Source: Alphaproteobacteria bacterium
GTDB taxonomy: Bacteria; Pseudomonadota; Alphaproteobacteria; Bin95
Direction: 5' to 3'
NCBI GenBank assembly: GCA_026710105.1
Contig: JAPORR010000112.1
Location: 1-53,432, forward strand
Length of the DNA stretch: 53,432 bases
How positions within the stretch are numbered: the first letter of the stretch is position 1; every line of letters begins with the position of its first letter. Under the pieces are notes generated by a model that had not been told where the DNA came from, made no database searches, and worked only from the letters and a program-made list of their open reading frames with translations. The position numbers and the translations under genes were made by a program. This document shows, piece by piece, positions 9,682-20,558 of the stretch.

Positions 9682-9746
9682 TGCGCGCGAACCCTAGCAC
9701 AACCTTCCGGAGAGGGGGAGGGACGAGCGACGCCGGCAGCGTGTTG

Positions 9747-11486
9747 TCAGCGTCGCCCGAACAGGCGTTCAATGTCCGCGAGCTTGAGCTCGATATAGGT
9801 CGGGCGTCCATGATTGCACTGGCCGGAGCGTGGCGTGGCCTCCATTTCGCGCAAGAGCGCGTTCATCTCCGCCGCGCCGAGGCGCCGGCCGGCACGTACC
9901 GAGCCGTGGCAGGCCATGGTCGCCGCTATATCCTCGAGCCTCTCCTTCAAGGCAAGCGCGACTCCGTGCTCAGCAAAGTCGTCGGCGAGGTCGCGCACAA
10001 GCCCCTTCGCATCCGCCTCGCCCAGCGCCGCCGGTGTCTCACGCACCAGCACGGCCTGCGGGCCGAAGCGCTCCAGAACCAGGCCGAGTTCGGCGAGTTC
10101 ATCTGCCTTGGCCGCGAGTCGGTCGGCGCCCGCCTCGTCCAACTCCACCACCTCCGGCAATAGCAGCGCCTGACGCGGCGGGCGTCCGTCGGCAAGGGCC
10201 CGGCGCACCCGCTCCAGCACGAGCCTCTCATGCGCGGCATGCTGGTCCACTAGCACGACGCCGTCGCTAGTCTGAGCAAGGATATAAGTGTCGTGGAGTT
10301 GCGCCCGCGCCGCACCGAGCGGCAGGCAAAGGGTCTCTAGCGCTTCAGGGCTGGGTGGCGGAGCAGCAGGCGGCAGATCGGGATCGAGCAGCGGTGCTTG
10401 CCATGCGGCTGCGCGCTCTGCAAGCTCCAGTGGCGGCGCAAGGGAACCGCCAGGATGGAGGCGCCCGACCAGCGGTGTTACAGCGGCAGGAGTGGCGGCA
10501 CGGTGTCCTTCTTCTGCAAGCGCCCGGCGCAGCGCGGAAACGATAAGCGAACGCACCCGGCCCGCATCTCGGAAACGGATCTCGGTCTTTGCCGGATGCA
10601 CATTCACATCCACCTGGTCCGGCACAAGTTCGAGGAACAGCGCCAGCACCGGGAAGCGACCGCGCGGCACCAATTCCTCATAGCCCGCGCGCACGGCGCC
10701 TTGGAGCAACCGATCGCGCACTGGGCGGCCATTGACGAACAGGTATTGTGCCTGCGCCGTACCACGATGCCAGGTCGGCAGGCCGGCATGGCCGGTGAGG
10801 CGAAGTCCGTCTGCTTCCAGCGCGACGGGGATAGAGTTCTGCGCAAATTCCTCTCCCAGTACGTCCGCGAGCCGGGCGAGCTGATTGAGGGCTGTGGGTG
10901 TGGCCCAGACCCGCCGCCCATCATGCTCTAGCGAGAAAGCAATCGCCGGGCGCGCCATAGCAAGGCGCTTCAGCATATCGGCCGCGGCCAGATATTCCGC
11001 ACGCGCGGATTTTAGAAATTTGAGCCGGGCGGGCACGGCGCGGAACAGGCCGGCAGCCTCAACCCGTGTACCTATCGCCCGCGCCGCCGGCTCCGGCGCG
11101 CCGACGCCGCCATTGTCGACAGCAATGCGCCATGCCTCGGCCGCGCCCGCAGCCCGGCTGGTGATCGTCAGCCGCGAGACGGCGCTGATGGCCGGCAGCG
11201 CCTCGCCACGAAAACCGAGCGTGCGGATCTCCACGAGATCATCGCCAGAGAGCTTCGAGGTCGCGTGCCGTTCAAGCGCGAGCGTGAGTTCATCCCGGAC
11301 AATACCGGCACCATCATCATCTACAGACATCCAGGCGGCCCCGCCCGCACGGAGCGCGCAGTCGATCCGCCTTGCACCCGCATCAACGGCATTCTCGATC
11401 AGTTCCTTGAGCGCGGAGGCTGGGCGCTCGACCACCTCGCCTGCCGCTATGCGGTTCACCACCGCTTCCGGCAAGCGGCGCAGCAT
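9747..11486 (-). CDS. mutL: DNA mismatch repair endonuclease/ATPase MutL
   Basis: GHKL motifs [50 protein letters not shown]-terminal [18 protein letters not shown]...[11 protein letters not shown]. Confidence 0.95.
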   Translation of the reverse strand: MLRRLPEAVVNRIAAGEVVERPASALKELIENAVDAGARRIDCALRAGGAAWMSVDDDGAGIVRDELTLALERHATSKLSGDDLVEIRTLGFRGEALPAISAVSRLTITSRAAGAAEAWRIAVDNGGVGAPEPAARAIGTRVEAAGLFRAVPARLKFLKSARAEYLAAADMLKRLAMARPAIAFSLEHDGRRVWATPTALNQLARLADVLGEEFAQNSIPVALEADGLRLTGHAGLPTWHRGTAQAQYLFVNGRPVRDRLLQGAVRAGYEELVPRGRFPVLALFLELVPDQVDVNVHPAKTEIRFRDAGRVRSLIVSALRRALAEEGHRAATPAAVTPLVGRLHPGGSLAPPLELAERAAAWQAPLLDPDLPPAAPPPSPEALETLCLPLGAARAQLHDTYILAQTSDGVVLVDQHAAHERLVLERVRRALADGRPPRQALLLPEVVELDEAGADRLAAKADELAELGLVLERFGPQAVLVRETPAALGEADAKGLVRDLADDFAEHGVALALKERLEDIAATMACHGSVRAGRRLGAAEMNALLREMEATPRSGQCNHGRPTYIELKLADIERLFGRR

Positions 11487-12781
11487 CAGTGCCGGTCCAT
11501 CGCCGCGAGATAGGCGCGGGCCAGCACCTTGCTGCGCTCCACCGCTGGCTGGTCGAAAGGATCAACGCCCAGCACATGCGCAGCGAGGATTGTTTCCAGC
11601 ATGAAATGCATCATGAGCGCGCCCGCTGTCGTCTCATCAATACGTTCCAGGTGCAATTGCCTGACCGGCCGGCCACACTCCGCCAGCGTCTCGATCGTGG
11701 CGCGCGCCTCAGCATCTAGCAGGTCGCCCATGCTGCGCCCAGCGAGCCATGCGAGGCGGTCATCCTCCACCAGCTCCGACGACACGATCCGCCCGTGCCC
11801 GACTGTCTCCGCCGTCACCACTGTGAAGAGCTTGTCGTCCGGCCCATCTAGCCAGAGCTGGAGCTGGCTGTGCTGGTCCACCGCACCGAGTGCCGGCGCG
11901 GGCAGTGTGCCCTGGCCGTCCTTACCAAGGCTCTCCGCCCAGAGCTGGCGGAACCACATGGCGAAGGGCGCAAGCCGGTCAGCATAGACCGCGAGTACCG
12001 CACTCCACCGGGCGCCAGGCGCCGTATTCAATGCCGCGCCGAGCGCCGGTTCGCTCGTGTCCAGGCCAATAGCAGTATTGAGGCTCAGATGCAGCACCTG
12101 CTGCGCGCCTTCCCTGAGCGCGGCCGGGTTAAGGCCAGCGATGACGGCCGGCAGCAAACCCACGGACGTCAGCGCCGCATAGCGCCCGCCTATGCCAGGG
12201 TCGTGGTCGATGACAGTAATCCCCCAGGCTTCCGCCAAGTGTCGAAGCGGGTTGCTACCGGGCTCAACGATGACCGTGACATGTGACGCGGCATTTTCGC
12301 GCCCAACAGCATCTACCAATGCTTCCAAGCAGATCAGGCATTGCAGCAGCGTTTCGGCCGTGCCGCCTGATTTGGAAATGACGAGGAAGTCGGTTCGCGC
12401 CAGGTCGAGGCTACGGAACATGTGGTCGAAGGTATGGGAGTCGATATTGTCGAGGAAGCGCAGCCGGGGCGCATTGCCGCTCGGCCCAAAGCCGGAATCG
12501 GCAAGCGCGTAGAGCGCCTGCCCACCGAGGCTGGACCCGCCAGTGCCGAGTATGACGACATCGTCGGCATGCTCGCGGTGGTGCGCGGCCCGGGCCTCGA
12601 TCATGGCTAGGTCACCGCGCGCCTCCGGCAGCGTGAGCAATGGCAGGCGGCCGTCGTCGCGGGCGCGGCGGAGCGCCGCCAGCCCGTCGCCCGCCGCTGC
12701 AAGCGCGCGCTCGAAACCGGCACTCTCAGTAATCACGGCGGCGCGCGAAAGATCTTGGCGGTAAGGAAGGACACCCGGCAC
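11486..12781 (-). CDS. pgi: glucose-6-phosphate isomerase family protein
   Basis: [50 protein letters not shown]; overlaps mutL start. Confidence 0.85.
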   Translation of the reverse strand: MPGVLPYRQDLSRAAVITESAGFERALAAAGDGLAALRRARDDGRLPLLTLPEARGDLAMIEARAAHHREHADDVVILGTGGSSLGGQALYALADSGFGPSGNAPRLRFLDNIDSHTFDHMFRSLDLARTDFLVISKSGGTAETLLQCLICLEALVDAVGRENAASHVTVIVEPGSNPLRHLAEAWGITVIDHDPGIGGRYAALTSVGLLPAVIAGLNPAALREGAQQVLHLSLNTAIGLDTSEPALGAALNTAPGARWSAVLAVYADRLAPFAMWFRQLWAESLGKDGQGTLPAPALGAVDQHSQLQLWLDGPDDKLFTVVTAETVGHGRIVSSELVEDDRLAWLAGRSMGDLLDAEARATIETLAECGRPVRQLHLERIDETTAGALMMHFMLETILAAHVLGVDPFDQPAVERSKVLARAYLAAMDRH

Positions 12782-12796
12782 CGTCCGCGCCCTCTA

Positions 12797-13318
12797 CTAC
12801 CGGCGCTGGACGGTCGGGGTCTCACCCTCCGTCAGCGGCTTGCCGAGTGCAGCGTTTTCGCGGAGTCGCTTGCTCTCCGCCTCGGCGTCAACGACGCTTG
12901 CGTGCGTCTTGCGGTCTTCCCAGAAAATCAGGTCATCGAGCAGCCGACGGTTCTTTTCAGCGATCTCAGCGGTCTCCTGGTCGATGCGCCGGCGGAAATT
13001 GCTATCGACCTTGGCGCCGCCCGTCTTGGAGACCAGCGCGGACTCGCCTGCGGACCGCCCCGTCGCACCGCCACCAGCACTTCCTGTCAACGCCTGGCGC
13101 GCATTGTCGCGCGGTGCAACCTGTTGCGGGCGCACCGCTCCCGGATCGGGTGGACGCAGGCGATAGTCGGGTGGCAGAGTGAGGGGCGCATGGCTCAGCA
13201 CCTGGAATTCGTCCGGCCCTTCGCGGTTAAGGCCGAGCGTGTTCGCTATATCGCAGGCACTGAGCGCGAATGCGGCGCCTGCGAGCAATGCTGTTGACCG
13301 GATCTTCATCGGGTTCAT
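12797..13318 (-). CDS. DUF3035 family lipoprotein (BamF-like)
   Basis: Lipobox-like MKIRSTALLAGAAFALSAC; GPDEFQVLSHAPLTLPPDYRLRPP; overlaps lspA stop. Confidence 0.75.
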   Translation of the reverse strand: MNPMKIRSTALLAGAAFALSACDIANTLGLNREGPDEFQVLSHAPLTLPPDYRLRPPDPGAVRPQQVAPRDNARQALTGSAGGGATGRSAGESALVSKTGGAKVDSNFRRRIDQETAEIAEKNRRLLDDLIFWEDRKTHASVVDAEAESKRLRENAALGKPLTEGETPTVQRR

Positions 13319-13848
13319 TCCTTCCCGCTGCCGGCCTCCTCAGCCCGCCGGCGGCGCCCGAATACGGCGTCGAACAACAGTATGGCGACGCCGACGGTGA
13401 TGGCGGAATCGGCCAGATTGAAGGCATACCAGTGCCAGCCGCCGATATGGAAGTCAAGAAAGTCTACTACTGCGCCGCGCGCCAGCCGGTCGAAGATGTT
13501 GCCCGCTGCTCCACCCGCCACGACGCCGAGCGTAAGTGCCTCGAATCGACGGGGTGTGCGCCACATCCAGATGACCAGGACGAACGCCACTGCCGCAGCA
13601 ATAGCCGACAGCACCAGGGGGCCGGCGGTACCGAACAGGCCGAAGCTGACCCCCCGGTTCCAGACCAACACGATGTTGAAAAACGGCAATACCTCGATCG
13701 GCAGGCTCGCCTGAGCCGCCAGCACCCAGGCTTTGGTCGCCTGGTCTGCGGCAAAGACGGCCATGGCCACGCCAAGCCCATATCGACGGGACGCGCGCAG
13801 GACGTCAGGCGGCCGCTTCCGGCGGCAGCAGGTCGACTGCATCCGCAC
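13315..13848 (-). CDS. lspA: lipoprotein signal peptidase (start uncertain; overlaps ileS end)
   Basis: VFAADQATKAWVL...FFNIVLVWNRGVSFGLFG...GGAAGNIFDRLARGAVVDFLDFHIGGWHWYAFNLADSAITVG. Confidence 0.92.
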   Translation of the reverse strand: MRMQSTCCRRKRPPDVLRASRRYGLGVAMAVFAADQATKAWVLAAQASLPIEVLPFFNIVLVWNRGVSFGLFGTAGPLVLSAIAAAVAFVLVIWMWRTPRRFEALTLGVVAGGAAGNIFDRLARGAVVDFLDFHIGGWHWYAFNLADSAITVGVAILLFDAVFGRRRRAEEAGSGKE

Positions 13849-16612
13849 AGCGCCTGCAGATATCTAGGCCGGCCCGGCCCACATCCGGCAGGCGACGCCA
13901 ACAGCGCGCGCAGCGCTCATCCCTCGAGGCGTTCGGCAGCACTGCCACGCCCTCTACATCCTCCAGCCGGAAGGCGTCGGCAGGCGGTTTACCCTCGCCG
14001 AAGGATAGCGTCGAGACGATGGAGATCTCAGCCAAGTCCAGGCCTTCCAGAACGGCCCGACGCTCCGGAGCAAGCCAGACCACCGGCGCGGCATCGAGGC
14101 CGGAGCGCATGCGTTTGGCGGCCCGCTCGCGCTCGACGGCCCCGGTCACCACCCGGCGCACAGTGCGGACCTCCACCCAGCGCGCCGCCAGTTCATCGTC
14201 CTGCCAGCTTTCCGGCACATCGGGGAATTGGCGCAGATGCACGGATTCACCCTCGGCGTCGCCGTGGCGCGCAAGCCAAGCCTCCTCAGCCGTGAAGCAG
14301 AGTATGGGGGCGATCCAGGCAGTGAGACAATCGAAGAGGATATCCAGCACGGTCCGGGCCGAGCGGCGGGTCCAGCTCGCCGCCGGATCGCAATAAAGTA
14401 CATCCTTGCGGATATCCAGATAGAAGGCCGAGAGGTCCACGGCACAGAAATTGTGCAGCGCCGTCCACATGGCGTGGAAATCGTAGTTCTCGATGGCGCG
14501 ACGCACCAGGAAGTCAAGCTCCCAGAGCCTGTGCAACACCCAGCGTTCCAGCTCAGGCATATCGGCGGGTGCGACACGCCCGGCCGCATTGAAGCCAGCG
14601 AGATTGCCAAGCAGATAACGCAGCGTGTTGCGGATACGCCGATAGAGTTCTGCCTGGTGCTTCAGGATATTGTCGCCGATACGCAGGTCTTCGGAATAGT
14701 CGGCGGACACTGTCCAGACGCGCAGGATATCGGCACCGTAATGGTCGATAACCTCCCGCGGAGCGGTCACATTGCCGAGCGATTTGGACATTTTGCGCCC
14801 GTCCTCGTCGAGGACGAAGCCGTGCGTCAGCACAGCGTCAAAGGGCGCACGGCCACGCGTGCCGGCGGCTTCAAGCAGCGAGGAATGGAACCAGCCCCGG
14901 TGCTGGTCGGAGCCTTCCAGATAGAGCGAAGCCGGCCAGTGCTGGGTCTCGTTACCCTCCAGCACGAAGGCGTGGGTCGAGCCCGAGTCGAACCAAACCT
15001 CCACGATATCCTGCACCTGCTCCCAGTCCTCCGGGTCGCGGTCGGGGCCGAGGAAATGCGCGGCCGGCAGTTCGAACCAGGCATCCCCCCCGCGCTCGCG
15101 GAACGCCGCAGCCACGCGCTCGTTGACAGCCTGGTCGCGCAACAGGTCGCCGGTTCGGCGATGGGTGAATACTGGAATCGGCACGCCCCAAGCGCGCTGA
15201 CGCGAGACACACCAGTCCGGCCGGTTCTCGATCATAGAGCCAAGCCGGCGGCGTCCGCTCTCGGGCACGAAGCGGGTCGCCGCCACCGCTTCCAGCGCCT
15301 TTTCGCGCAGCCCGTTGGTCTCCATCGAGATGAACCATTGCGTCGTGGCACGGAAGATAAGCGGCGCGCGCGAACGCCAAGAATGCGGATAGCTGTGCCG
15401 CAAACTGCCCTTGCCGAGCAGTGCGCCTGCCTCTTCTAACGCAGCGATGACCGCGCCATCGGCATTGCCCGGCCGGCCGTCTTCCGCCAGCACACGTGCA
15501 CCTGCGAAATGTGGTACATGCGGGCGGTAGACGCTGTCGCCGTCCAGATAATCGGTGACCTCAAGCCCGTGTGCCACGCCGAGGCCGAAGTCGTCCGCGC
15601 CGTGGCCGGGCGCGATATGCACGACACCGGTGCCCTGGTCCATGGTGACGAAATCGGCAGCCATTACTGGCGCTTCGGTTTTGTATCCAAGGTCGGCGAG
15701 TGGATGCGCGGCGACCGCGCCCACAAGCGCCACCCCCTTGCAGCGCGCCAGCACTTCATGGTCCTCAAAGCCGCATTCGGCGAGGAAAGCTTCCAGTCGC
15801 GCCTCCGCGACAATCAGGGCCTCTGCCCGACCCGGCACGGCGACACGCACATAGTCCGCCCCGGCTGCGATTGCGAGGCCGCGATTGCCAGGAATAGTCC
15901 AGGGCGTCGTCGTCCAGATGACGAAAGCGGCTGGCTTCTCCGGCCCGTGCAGCACCGGCAGGGCGACATGGATCCAGGGCGAGACATGGTCATGATACTC
16001 GACTTCGGCATCGGCAAGCGCGGTCTTCTCGGCCACCGACCAGAGCACAGGTTTCACACCACGGTAGAGGCCACCGTTCATCGCGTAACGGCAGATCTCA
16101 GCCGCGATCGCCGCCTCGGCTTCATTCGACATGGTGGTGTAGTAATTGTCCCAGTCGCCGAGCACGCCGAGGCGCTTGAACTCCTCACGCTGGGTGTCGA
16201 TCCAGAGCGCGGCGAACTCCCGGCATTCGCGGCGGAATTCGAGGATTGGGACCGCGTCCTTGTCCCGTCCGCCGGCGCGATAGTCCTCCTCGACCTTCCA
16301 TTCGATGGGCAGGCCATGGCAGTCCCAGCCAGGGATGTAATGAGCGTCCATGCCCGTCATCTGCCGGCTGCGATTGATGACATCCTTCAGGATCTTGTTG
16401 AGCGCATGGCCAATATGCAGATGGCCGTTCGCGTAGGGCGGGCCGTCATGCAAGATAAACTTCTCGCGCCCCCGCGCCGCCTCGCGCTGTCGTGCAAACA
16501 GATCCTCGGCCTCCCAGCGGGCCAGAATTTGCGGCTCACGCTTTGCAAGGCCAGCACGCATCGGAAATTCCGTCTTCGGCAGGAAGACGGTATTGCGGTA
16601 ATCCTGAGTCAT
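13805..16612 (-). CDS. ileS: isoleucyl-tRNA synthetase
   Basis: HIGH-type PYANGHLHIGHALNKILKD, KMSKS in DGRKMSKSLGN, C-terminal Cys4 zinc site CARCW...CRRCADAV. Confidence 0.97.
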   Translation of the reverse strand: MTQDYRNTVFLPKTEFPMRAGLAKREPQILARWEAEDLFARQREAARGREKFILHDGPPYANGHLHIGHALNKILKDVINRSRQMTGMDAHYIPGWDCHGLPIEWKVEEDYRAGGRDKDAVPILEFRRECREFAALWIDTQREEFKRLGVLGDWDNYYTTMSNEAEAAIAAEICRYAMNGGLYRGVKPVLWSVAEKTALADAEVEYHDHVSPWIHVALPVLHGPEKPAAFVIWTTTPWTIPGNRGLAIAAGADYVRVAVPGRAEALIVAEARLEAFLAECGFEDHEVLARCKGVALVGAVAAHPLADLGYKTEAPVMAADFVTMDQGTGVVHIAPGHGADDFGLGVAHGLEVTDYLDGDSVYRPHVPHFAGARVLAEDGRPGNADGAVIAALEEAGALLGKGSLRHSYPHSWRSRAPLIFRATTQWFISMETNGLREKALEAVAATRFVPESGRRRLGSMIENRPDWCVSRQRAWGVPIPVFTHRRTGDLLRDQAVNERVAAAFRERGGDAWFELPAAHFLGPDRDPEDWEQVQDIVEVWFDSGSTHAFVLEGNETQHWPASLYLEGSDQHRGWFHSSLLEAAGTRGRAPFDAVLTHGFVLDEDGRKMSKSLGNVTAPREVIDHYGADILRVWTVSADYSEDLRIGDNILKHQAELYRRIRNTLRYLLGNLAGFNAAGRVAPADMPELERWVLHRLWELDFLVRRAIENYDFHAMWTALHNFCAVDLSAFYLDIRKDVLYCDPAASWTRRSARTVLDILFDCLTAWIAPILCFTAEEAWLARHGDAEGESVHLRQFPDVPESWQDDELAARWVEVRTVRRVVTGAVERERAAKRMRSGLDAAPVVWLAPERRAVLEGLDLAEISIVSTLSFGEGKPPADAFRLEDVEGVAVLPNASRDERCARCWRRLPDVGRAGLDICRRCADAVDLLPPEAAA

Positions 16613-16674
16613 CGGGGTTCGCCGTTCGCCGGGTCGCTACAGGAGAGGGCCCCACCGGATTGCGGGTGCCCAGG

Positions 16675-16702
16675 AAGCCTCAATCCGAAAGCCTCAATCT
16701 GA
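16675..16702. repeat. 14-bp imperfect tandem duplication at the dksA 3' end
   Basis: aagcctcaatccga aagcctcaatctga (1 mismatch), spanning the dksA stop codon region. Confidence 0.8.
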
Positions 16703-17110
16703 CCGATGCATGCGCTCCAGCCGCTCATGGCGCTCCTGCGCCTGGATGGAGAGCGTTGCGATCGGCCGGGCTTCCAGCCGACAAAGATCTATAGGTTCGT
16801 CGGTCTGTTCGCAATAGCCGTATGTGCCGTCATCGATCCGTTTTAACGCCTGGTCGATCTTGGCAATGAGCTTGCGCGCCCGGTCCCGCGTGCGCAGTGC
16901 TAGGCGCTTGTCGGTCTCCAGAGAGGCGCGCTCGCCGTCATCGGCGACCCGGAGGCTCTCACTTTGCAATTGGTAAACGGCCTCGGAGGAATCCCTTACC
17001 AGCCGCCCCTTCCAGTCGAGCAGCTTGAGACGGAAATATTCTTTCTGCTGCGCGTTCATGAATTCTTCGCTCATGGAAGGCTTATAGTCGGGAGGCAGAG
17101 AAACCCCCAT
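16694..17110 (-). CDS. dksA: RNA polymerase-binding transcription factor DksA
   Basis: YFRLKLLDWKGRLV...DRARKLIAKIDQALKRIDDGTYGYCEQTDEPIDLCRLEARPIATLSIQAQERHE. Confidence 0.92.
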   Translation of the reverse strand: MGVSLPPDYKPSMSEEFMNAQQKEYFRLKLLDWKGRLVRDSSEAVYQLQSESLRVADDGERASLETDKRLALRTRDRARKLIAKIDQALKRIDDGTYGYCEQTDEPIDLCRLEARPIATLSIQAQERHERLERMHRSD

Positions 17111-17328
17111 GGAACAATCCCCTCATCTCCGCCAGCGGACGGCAAGCTATCCAACGGGCTCCGGCGAGTCAACGCCGTAGACAGCCGGCTTTCCCTCTCC
17201 AAGGGCCTGGCATCCTGGAAAAATGCATGGAGAGGAAGAACGCGGAAACCGGATCAGGGATCAAGCACATGGGCACGCCGTCCCGATAGAAACGTCAGAG
17301 CGTCCTGGCTCGCTGTGATTTTCCGGCC

Positions 17329-18624
17329 TTAAGCACGTGCTGCAAGGGGGACGTAATCGCGCTGGGGCGGGCCGGTATAGAGCTGGCGGGGGCGGTTGAT
17401 CTTCTGCGAGGTGTCCTCAATCAGCTCATTCCACTGCGCGATCCAGCCGACAGTCCGGCCAACCGCAAACAGCGCCGTGAACATGGACACCGGGAAGCCC
17501 ATCGCTTTCAGGATGATGCCCGAATAGAAATCTACATTCGGGTAAAGCCGCCGCTTGACGAAAAAATCGTCCTCCAACGCCACCTTCTCCAAAGCAAGCG
17601 CGACCTCCAGCAGCGGGTCGTGCAGGCCGAGTTCGTTCAGCACATCGTGGCAGGCCTTTTGGATCACCCGCGCACGGGGATCGTGATTCTTGTAGACCCG
17701 GTGCCCGAAGCCGAACAGCCGGAAGGGGTCATCAGGGTCCTTCGCCTTCAGCACCCAGTCGCCCACCTTGTCGGCAGAGCCGACCTGGGCCAGCATCTTC
17801 AGCACTTCCTCATTCGCCCCGCCGTGGCTCGGCCCCCATAGCGCGGCACAGCCAGCCGCGATGCAGGCGAAGGGATTGGCGCCAGTGGAGCCTGCCAGCC
17901 GTACCGTCGAGGCAGAGGCGTTCTGTTCATGGTCGGCATGAAGAATGAAGATTAGGTCCATCGCCTTGGCGACCACCGGGTTGATCTCATAGTCCTCCGT
18001 CGGCACGGCAAAGCAGAGGCGTAGGAAATTCGAGGCGTAGTCAAGGTTGTTGCGCGGATAGATAAAGGGCTGACCGAGCGAGTATTTATAAGCCCAGCTG
18101 GCGATGGTCGGCATCTTGGCGATCATCCGGTAGGACGCGACAGTTCGGTGCCACGGGTCTTCGATGTCGATGCTGTCATGGTAGAAGGCTGACAGGGCTC
18201 CGACCACACCGCACATCACCGCCATTGGATGCGCATCGCGCCGGAAGCCGCGGAAAAAATTGGTGATCTGGTCGTGCAGCATCGAGTGATGCGTGATGTC
18301 ATGGACGAACTTCACCTTCTGCTCAGCGTTCGGAAGCTCGCCGAACAGGATGAGGTAGCAGGTTTCCATATAGTCGGAATGCTCGGCAAGCTGCTCGATG
18401 GGGTAGCCCCGATACAGCAGCACACCTTCGTCACCATCGATATAAGTGACCTTGGACTGGCAGCTGCCGGTGGCCGTATAACCGGGATCGAAGGTGAAAT
18501 AGCCGAGTTCCTTGTGCAGGGCGCGGATGTCGATGACATCCGTTCCCAAGGTTCCACTCATGATCGGCAGCTCAACGGTTCTGTTGCTCGCCCGATCCAC
18601 AATAGAGACGCTGCGGCTGGTCAT
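17329..18624 (-). CDS. gltA: citrate synthase
   Basis: [36 protein letters not shown]...[45 protein letters not shown]...[14 protein letters not shown]. Confidence 0.97.
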   Translation of the reverse strand: MTSRSVSIVDRASNRTVELPIMSGTLGTDVIDIRALHKELGYFTFDPGYTATGSCQSKVTYIDGDEGVLLYRGYPIEQLAEHSDYMETCYLILFGELPNAEQKVKFVHDITHHSMLHDQITNFFRGFRRDAHPMAVMCGVVGALSAFYHDSIDIEDPWHRTVASYRMIAKMPTIASWAYKYSLGQPFIYPRNNLDYASNFLRLCFAVPTEDYEINPVVAKAMDLIFILHADHEQNASASTVRLAGSTGANPFACIAAGCAALWGPSHGGANEEVLKMLAQVGSADKVGDWVLKAKDPDDPFRLFGFGHRVYKNHDPRARVIQKACHDVLNELGLHDPLLEVALALEKVALEDDFFVKRRLYPNVDFYSGIILKAMGFPVSMFTALFAVGRTVGWIAQWNELIEDTSQKINRPRQLYTGPPQRDYVPLAARA

Positions 18625-20075
18625 CGCGCCTTTGTCCTCTCACTCGCTCCGGACGGCACAATATGGCGGCGGGGTCCGGTTGGCAATGAATCTGCCGCGT
18701 CGCGCAGGCGCCCCAGTGCTTCCTCCCGGCCGAGCGCCGCCAGCACCTCGAAGAGCCCCGGCGAAGCCGTGCGTCCGGTCAGCGCGGCACGCGCCGGCTG
18801 AGCGACTCGGCCGAGACCGATGTCCTCCGAGGTGGCAAAAGCCCTTGTCGCCGCCTCGAGCGCGGCTTCTGCCCAGGCCGTGTCCTCCAGCGCTGTCGCA
18901 TAGCGAGCAAGCAGCGCGCGGGCGCCCTTGGCGTCCAGCAGGCGGGCGGCCTTGGCGTCGGGCACGACGGGGCGGGAGGCAGCGTAGAAGGCGGCTAGCT
19001 CGGCGAATTCGACCAGCGTCTTCGCACGCGGGCGTAGTGCCGGCAGGCCAGCCCGCAGGCGCGCTCGCCCGGCTTCGTCCGGTGGCCGGGCGAGGAACGG
19101 CTCCAGCAGAGCTAACAGCCTGTCATCGTCCACAGCGCGCAGGTAATGGGCGTTCACGCTCTCCAGCTTCTCCCGGTCGAAGCGCGCTGGCGATCGGCCG
19201 ACTGCCTCCAGCCCAAACCAAGTGATGGCCTCCTCGGTGGAGATGATCTCGGCGTCGCCATGACTCCAGCCGAGACGCAGCAGGTAGTTGCAGACTGCCT
19301 CCGGTAACAGCCCCATCTCGCGATAGGCGGCGACGCCGAGCGCACCGTGGCGCTTCGACAGCTTAGCACCGTCCGGTCCATGGATCAGCGGGATATGAGC
19401 AAAGGCCGGCAGCGGCCAGTCCATTGCCTCGAACACCAGGGCCTGGCGAAAGGCATTGTTAAGGTGGTCGTCTCCGCGGATTACATGGGTGACACCCATA
19501 TCATGGTCGTCCACTACCACAGAGAGCATGTAGGTGGGCGTCCCGTCGGCACGCAGCAGGACCATGTCGTCGAGTTCGGTATTGGCGACACACACATCGC
19601 CTTGCACAAGGTCGTGGATGATGGTCTCGCCTGCGCGCGGCGCCTTCAGGCGGATTGCGAAGGCTGCGCCTACCGGCGCTTCTGCCGGGTCCCGGTCGCG
19701 CCAGAGACCGTCATAGCGGAAGCGCTCGCCGCGTGAGGTGGCCGCGGTGCGCATCGCCTCCAATTCCTTCGGTCCAGCATAGCAGCGATAGGCCGCGCCG
19801 GCCTCCAGCATTGCGTTTGCAACCTCTGCATGGCGCGCGCGGCGCTCGAACTGATAGCTTGGCGGCTCGTCGGGATCAAGGCCGAGCCAAGCGAGCCCGT
19901 CTAGGATCGCGGCGACTGCCTCCTCCGTCGAGCGTCGGCGGTCGGTATCCTCTATGCGCAAAAGGAACCGCCCGCCATAGCGGCGTGCGAACAGCCAGTT
20001 GAACAGGGCCGTGCGCGCGCCCCCGATATGCAGGAGGCCGGTCGGCGAGGGAGCAAACCGGGTAACGGCGGTCAT
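18621..20075 (-). CDS. gltX: glutamyl-tRNA synthetase
   Basis: [43 protein letters not shown] at 20075. Confidence 0.96.
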   Translation of the reverse strand: MTAVTRFAPSPTGLLHIGGARTALFNWLFARRYGGRFLLRIEDTDRRRSTEEAVAAILDGLAWLGLDPDEPPSYQFERRARHAEVANAMLEAGAAYRCYAGPKELEAMRTAATSRGERFRYDGLWRDRDPAEAPVGAAFAIRLKAPRAGETIIHDLVQGDVCVANTELDDMVLLRADGTPTYMLSVVVDDHDMGVTHVIRGDDHLNNAFRQALVFEAMDWPLPAFAHIPLIHGPDGAKLSKRHGALGVAAYREMGLLPEAVCNYLLRLGWSHGDAEIISTEEAITWFGLEAVGRSPARFDREKLESVNAHYLRAVDDDRLLALLEPFLARPPDEAGRARLRAGLPALRPRAKTLVEFAELAAFYAASRPVVPDAKAARLLDAKGARALLARYATALEDTAWAEAALEAATRAFATSEDIGLGRVAQPARAALTGRTASPGLFEVLAALGREEALGRLRDAADSLPTGPRRHIVPSGASERTKAR

Positions 20076-20094
20076 GGGTGGAGGTGCTTTCAGA

Positions 20095-20545
20095 AACGGG
20101 CCGGCGTTTATCGAAAGCCTGCGGCAAGGCGTCAAGACCGCTGCCGCTCTCGACGAATGCGACCGGTGGGCGCTCTAGCTGCCGGTCTTCTTCGCGCTCG
20201 GCATCGGCGTCTCGCCCATTTCGAGCCCCCGGTTGCCCTATCAGCCGCAGGGGCAGGCGTATCTGCTCCGCTGGCCGCCTGCTACGCCGGACGGTCTGTT
20301 TCGCGTCGTGCTGGAAAATGTTGCGGTCGAGCGGGCCTTCTTCGCAGGCATCGGGGCTACGGGATTCACGCTCGGCGCGCCTGCTGGCGGCCGCCGAGGC
20401 TCCCGGCATCAAGCGTCTGCGTCACAGCATTGCCGTGCGCCTTGGCGCAGCCATCGAAGACCCGGTCGGCATCGCTCATTACGGGCCTGCGCGGCAGGCG
20501 CACCTGGGTCGCCCTCGCCGCCCCCCGGCACGCAACTCAATAGTG
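20095..20545 (+). pseudogene. comEC: decayed N-terminal remnant of a ComEC-type competence/DNA-uptake channel gene
   Basis: Fragments in shifting + frames resemble a ComEC N-terminus: DRWAL*LPVFFALGIGV (amber stop replacing Trp), HFEPPVALSAAGAGV, FFAGIGATGFTLGA, APGIKRLRHSIAVRLGAAIEDPVGIA, then SLITGLRGR; no channel domain follows before lexA. Confidence 0.68.
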
Positions 20546-20558
20546 CGGCTCAAACGCC

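Noticed and set aside
14228-15439. 403-aa and neighbouring plus-strand ORFs (also 15509..16702)
   Set aside because: Antisense to intact ileS; no recognisable domain.
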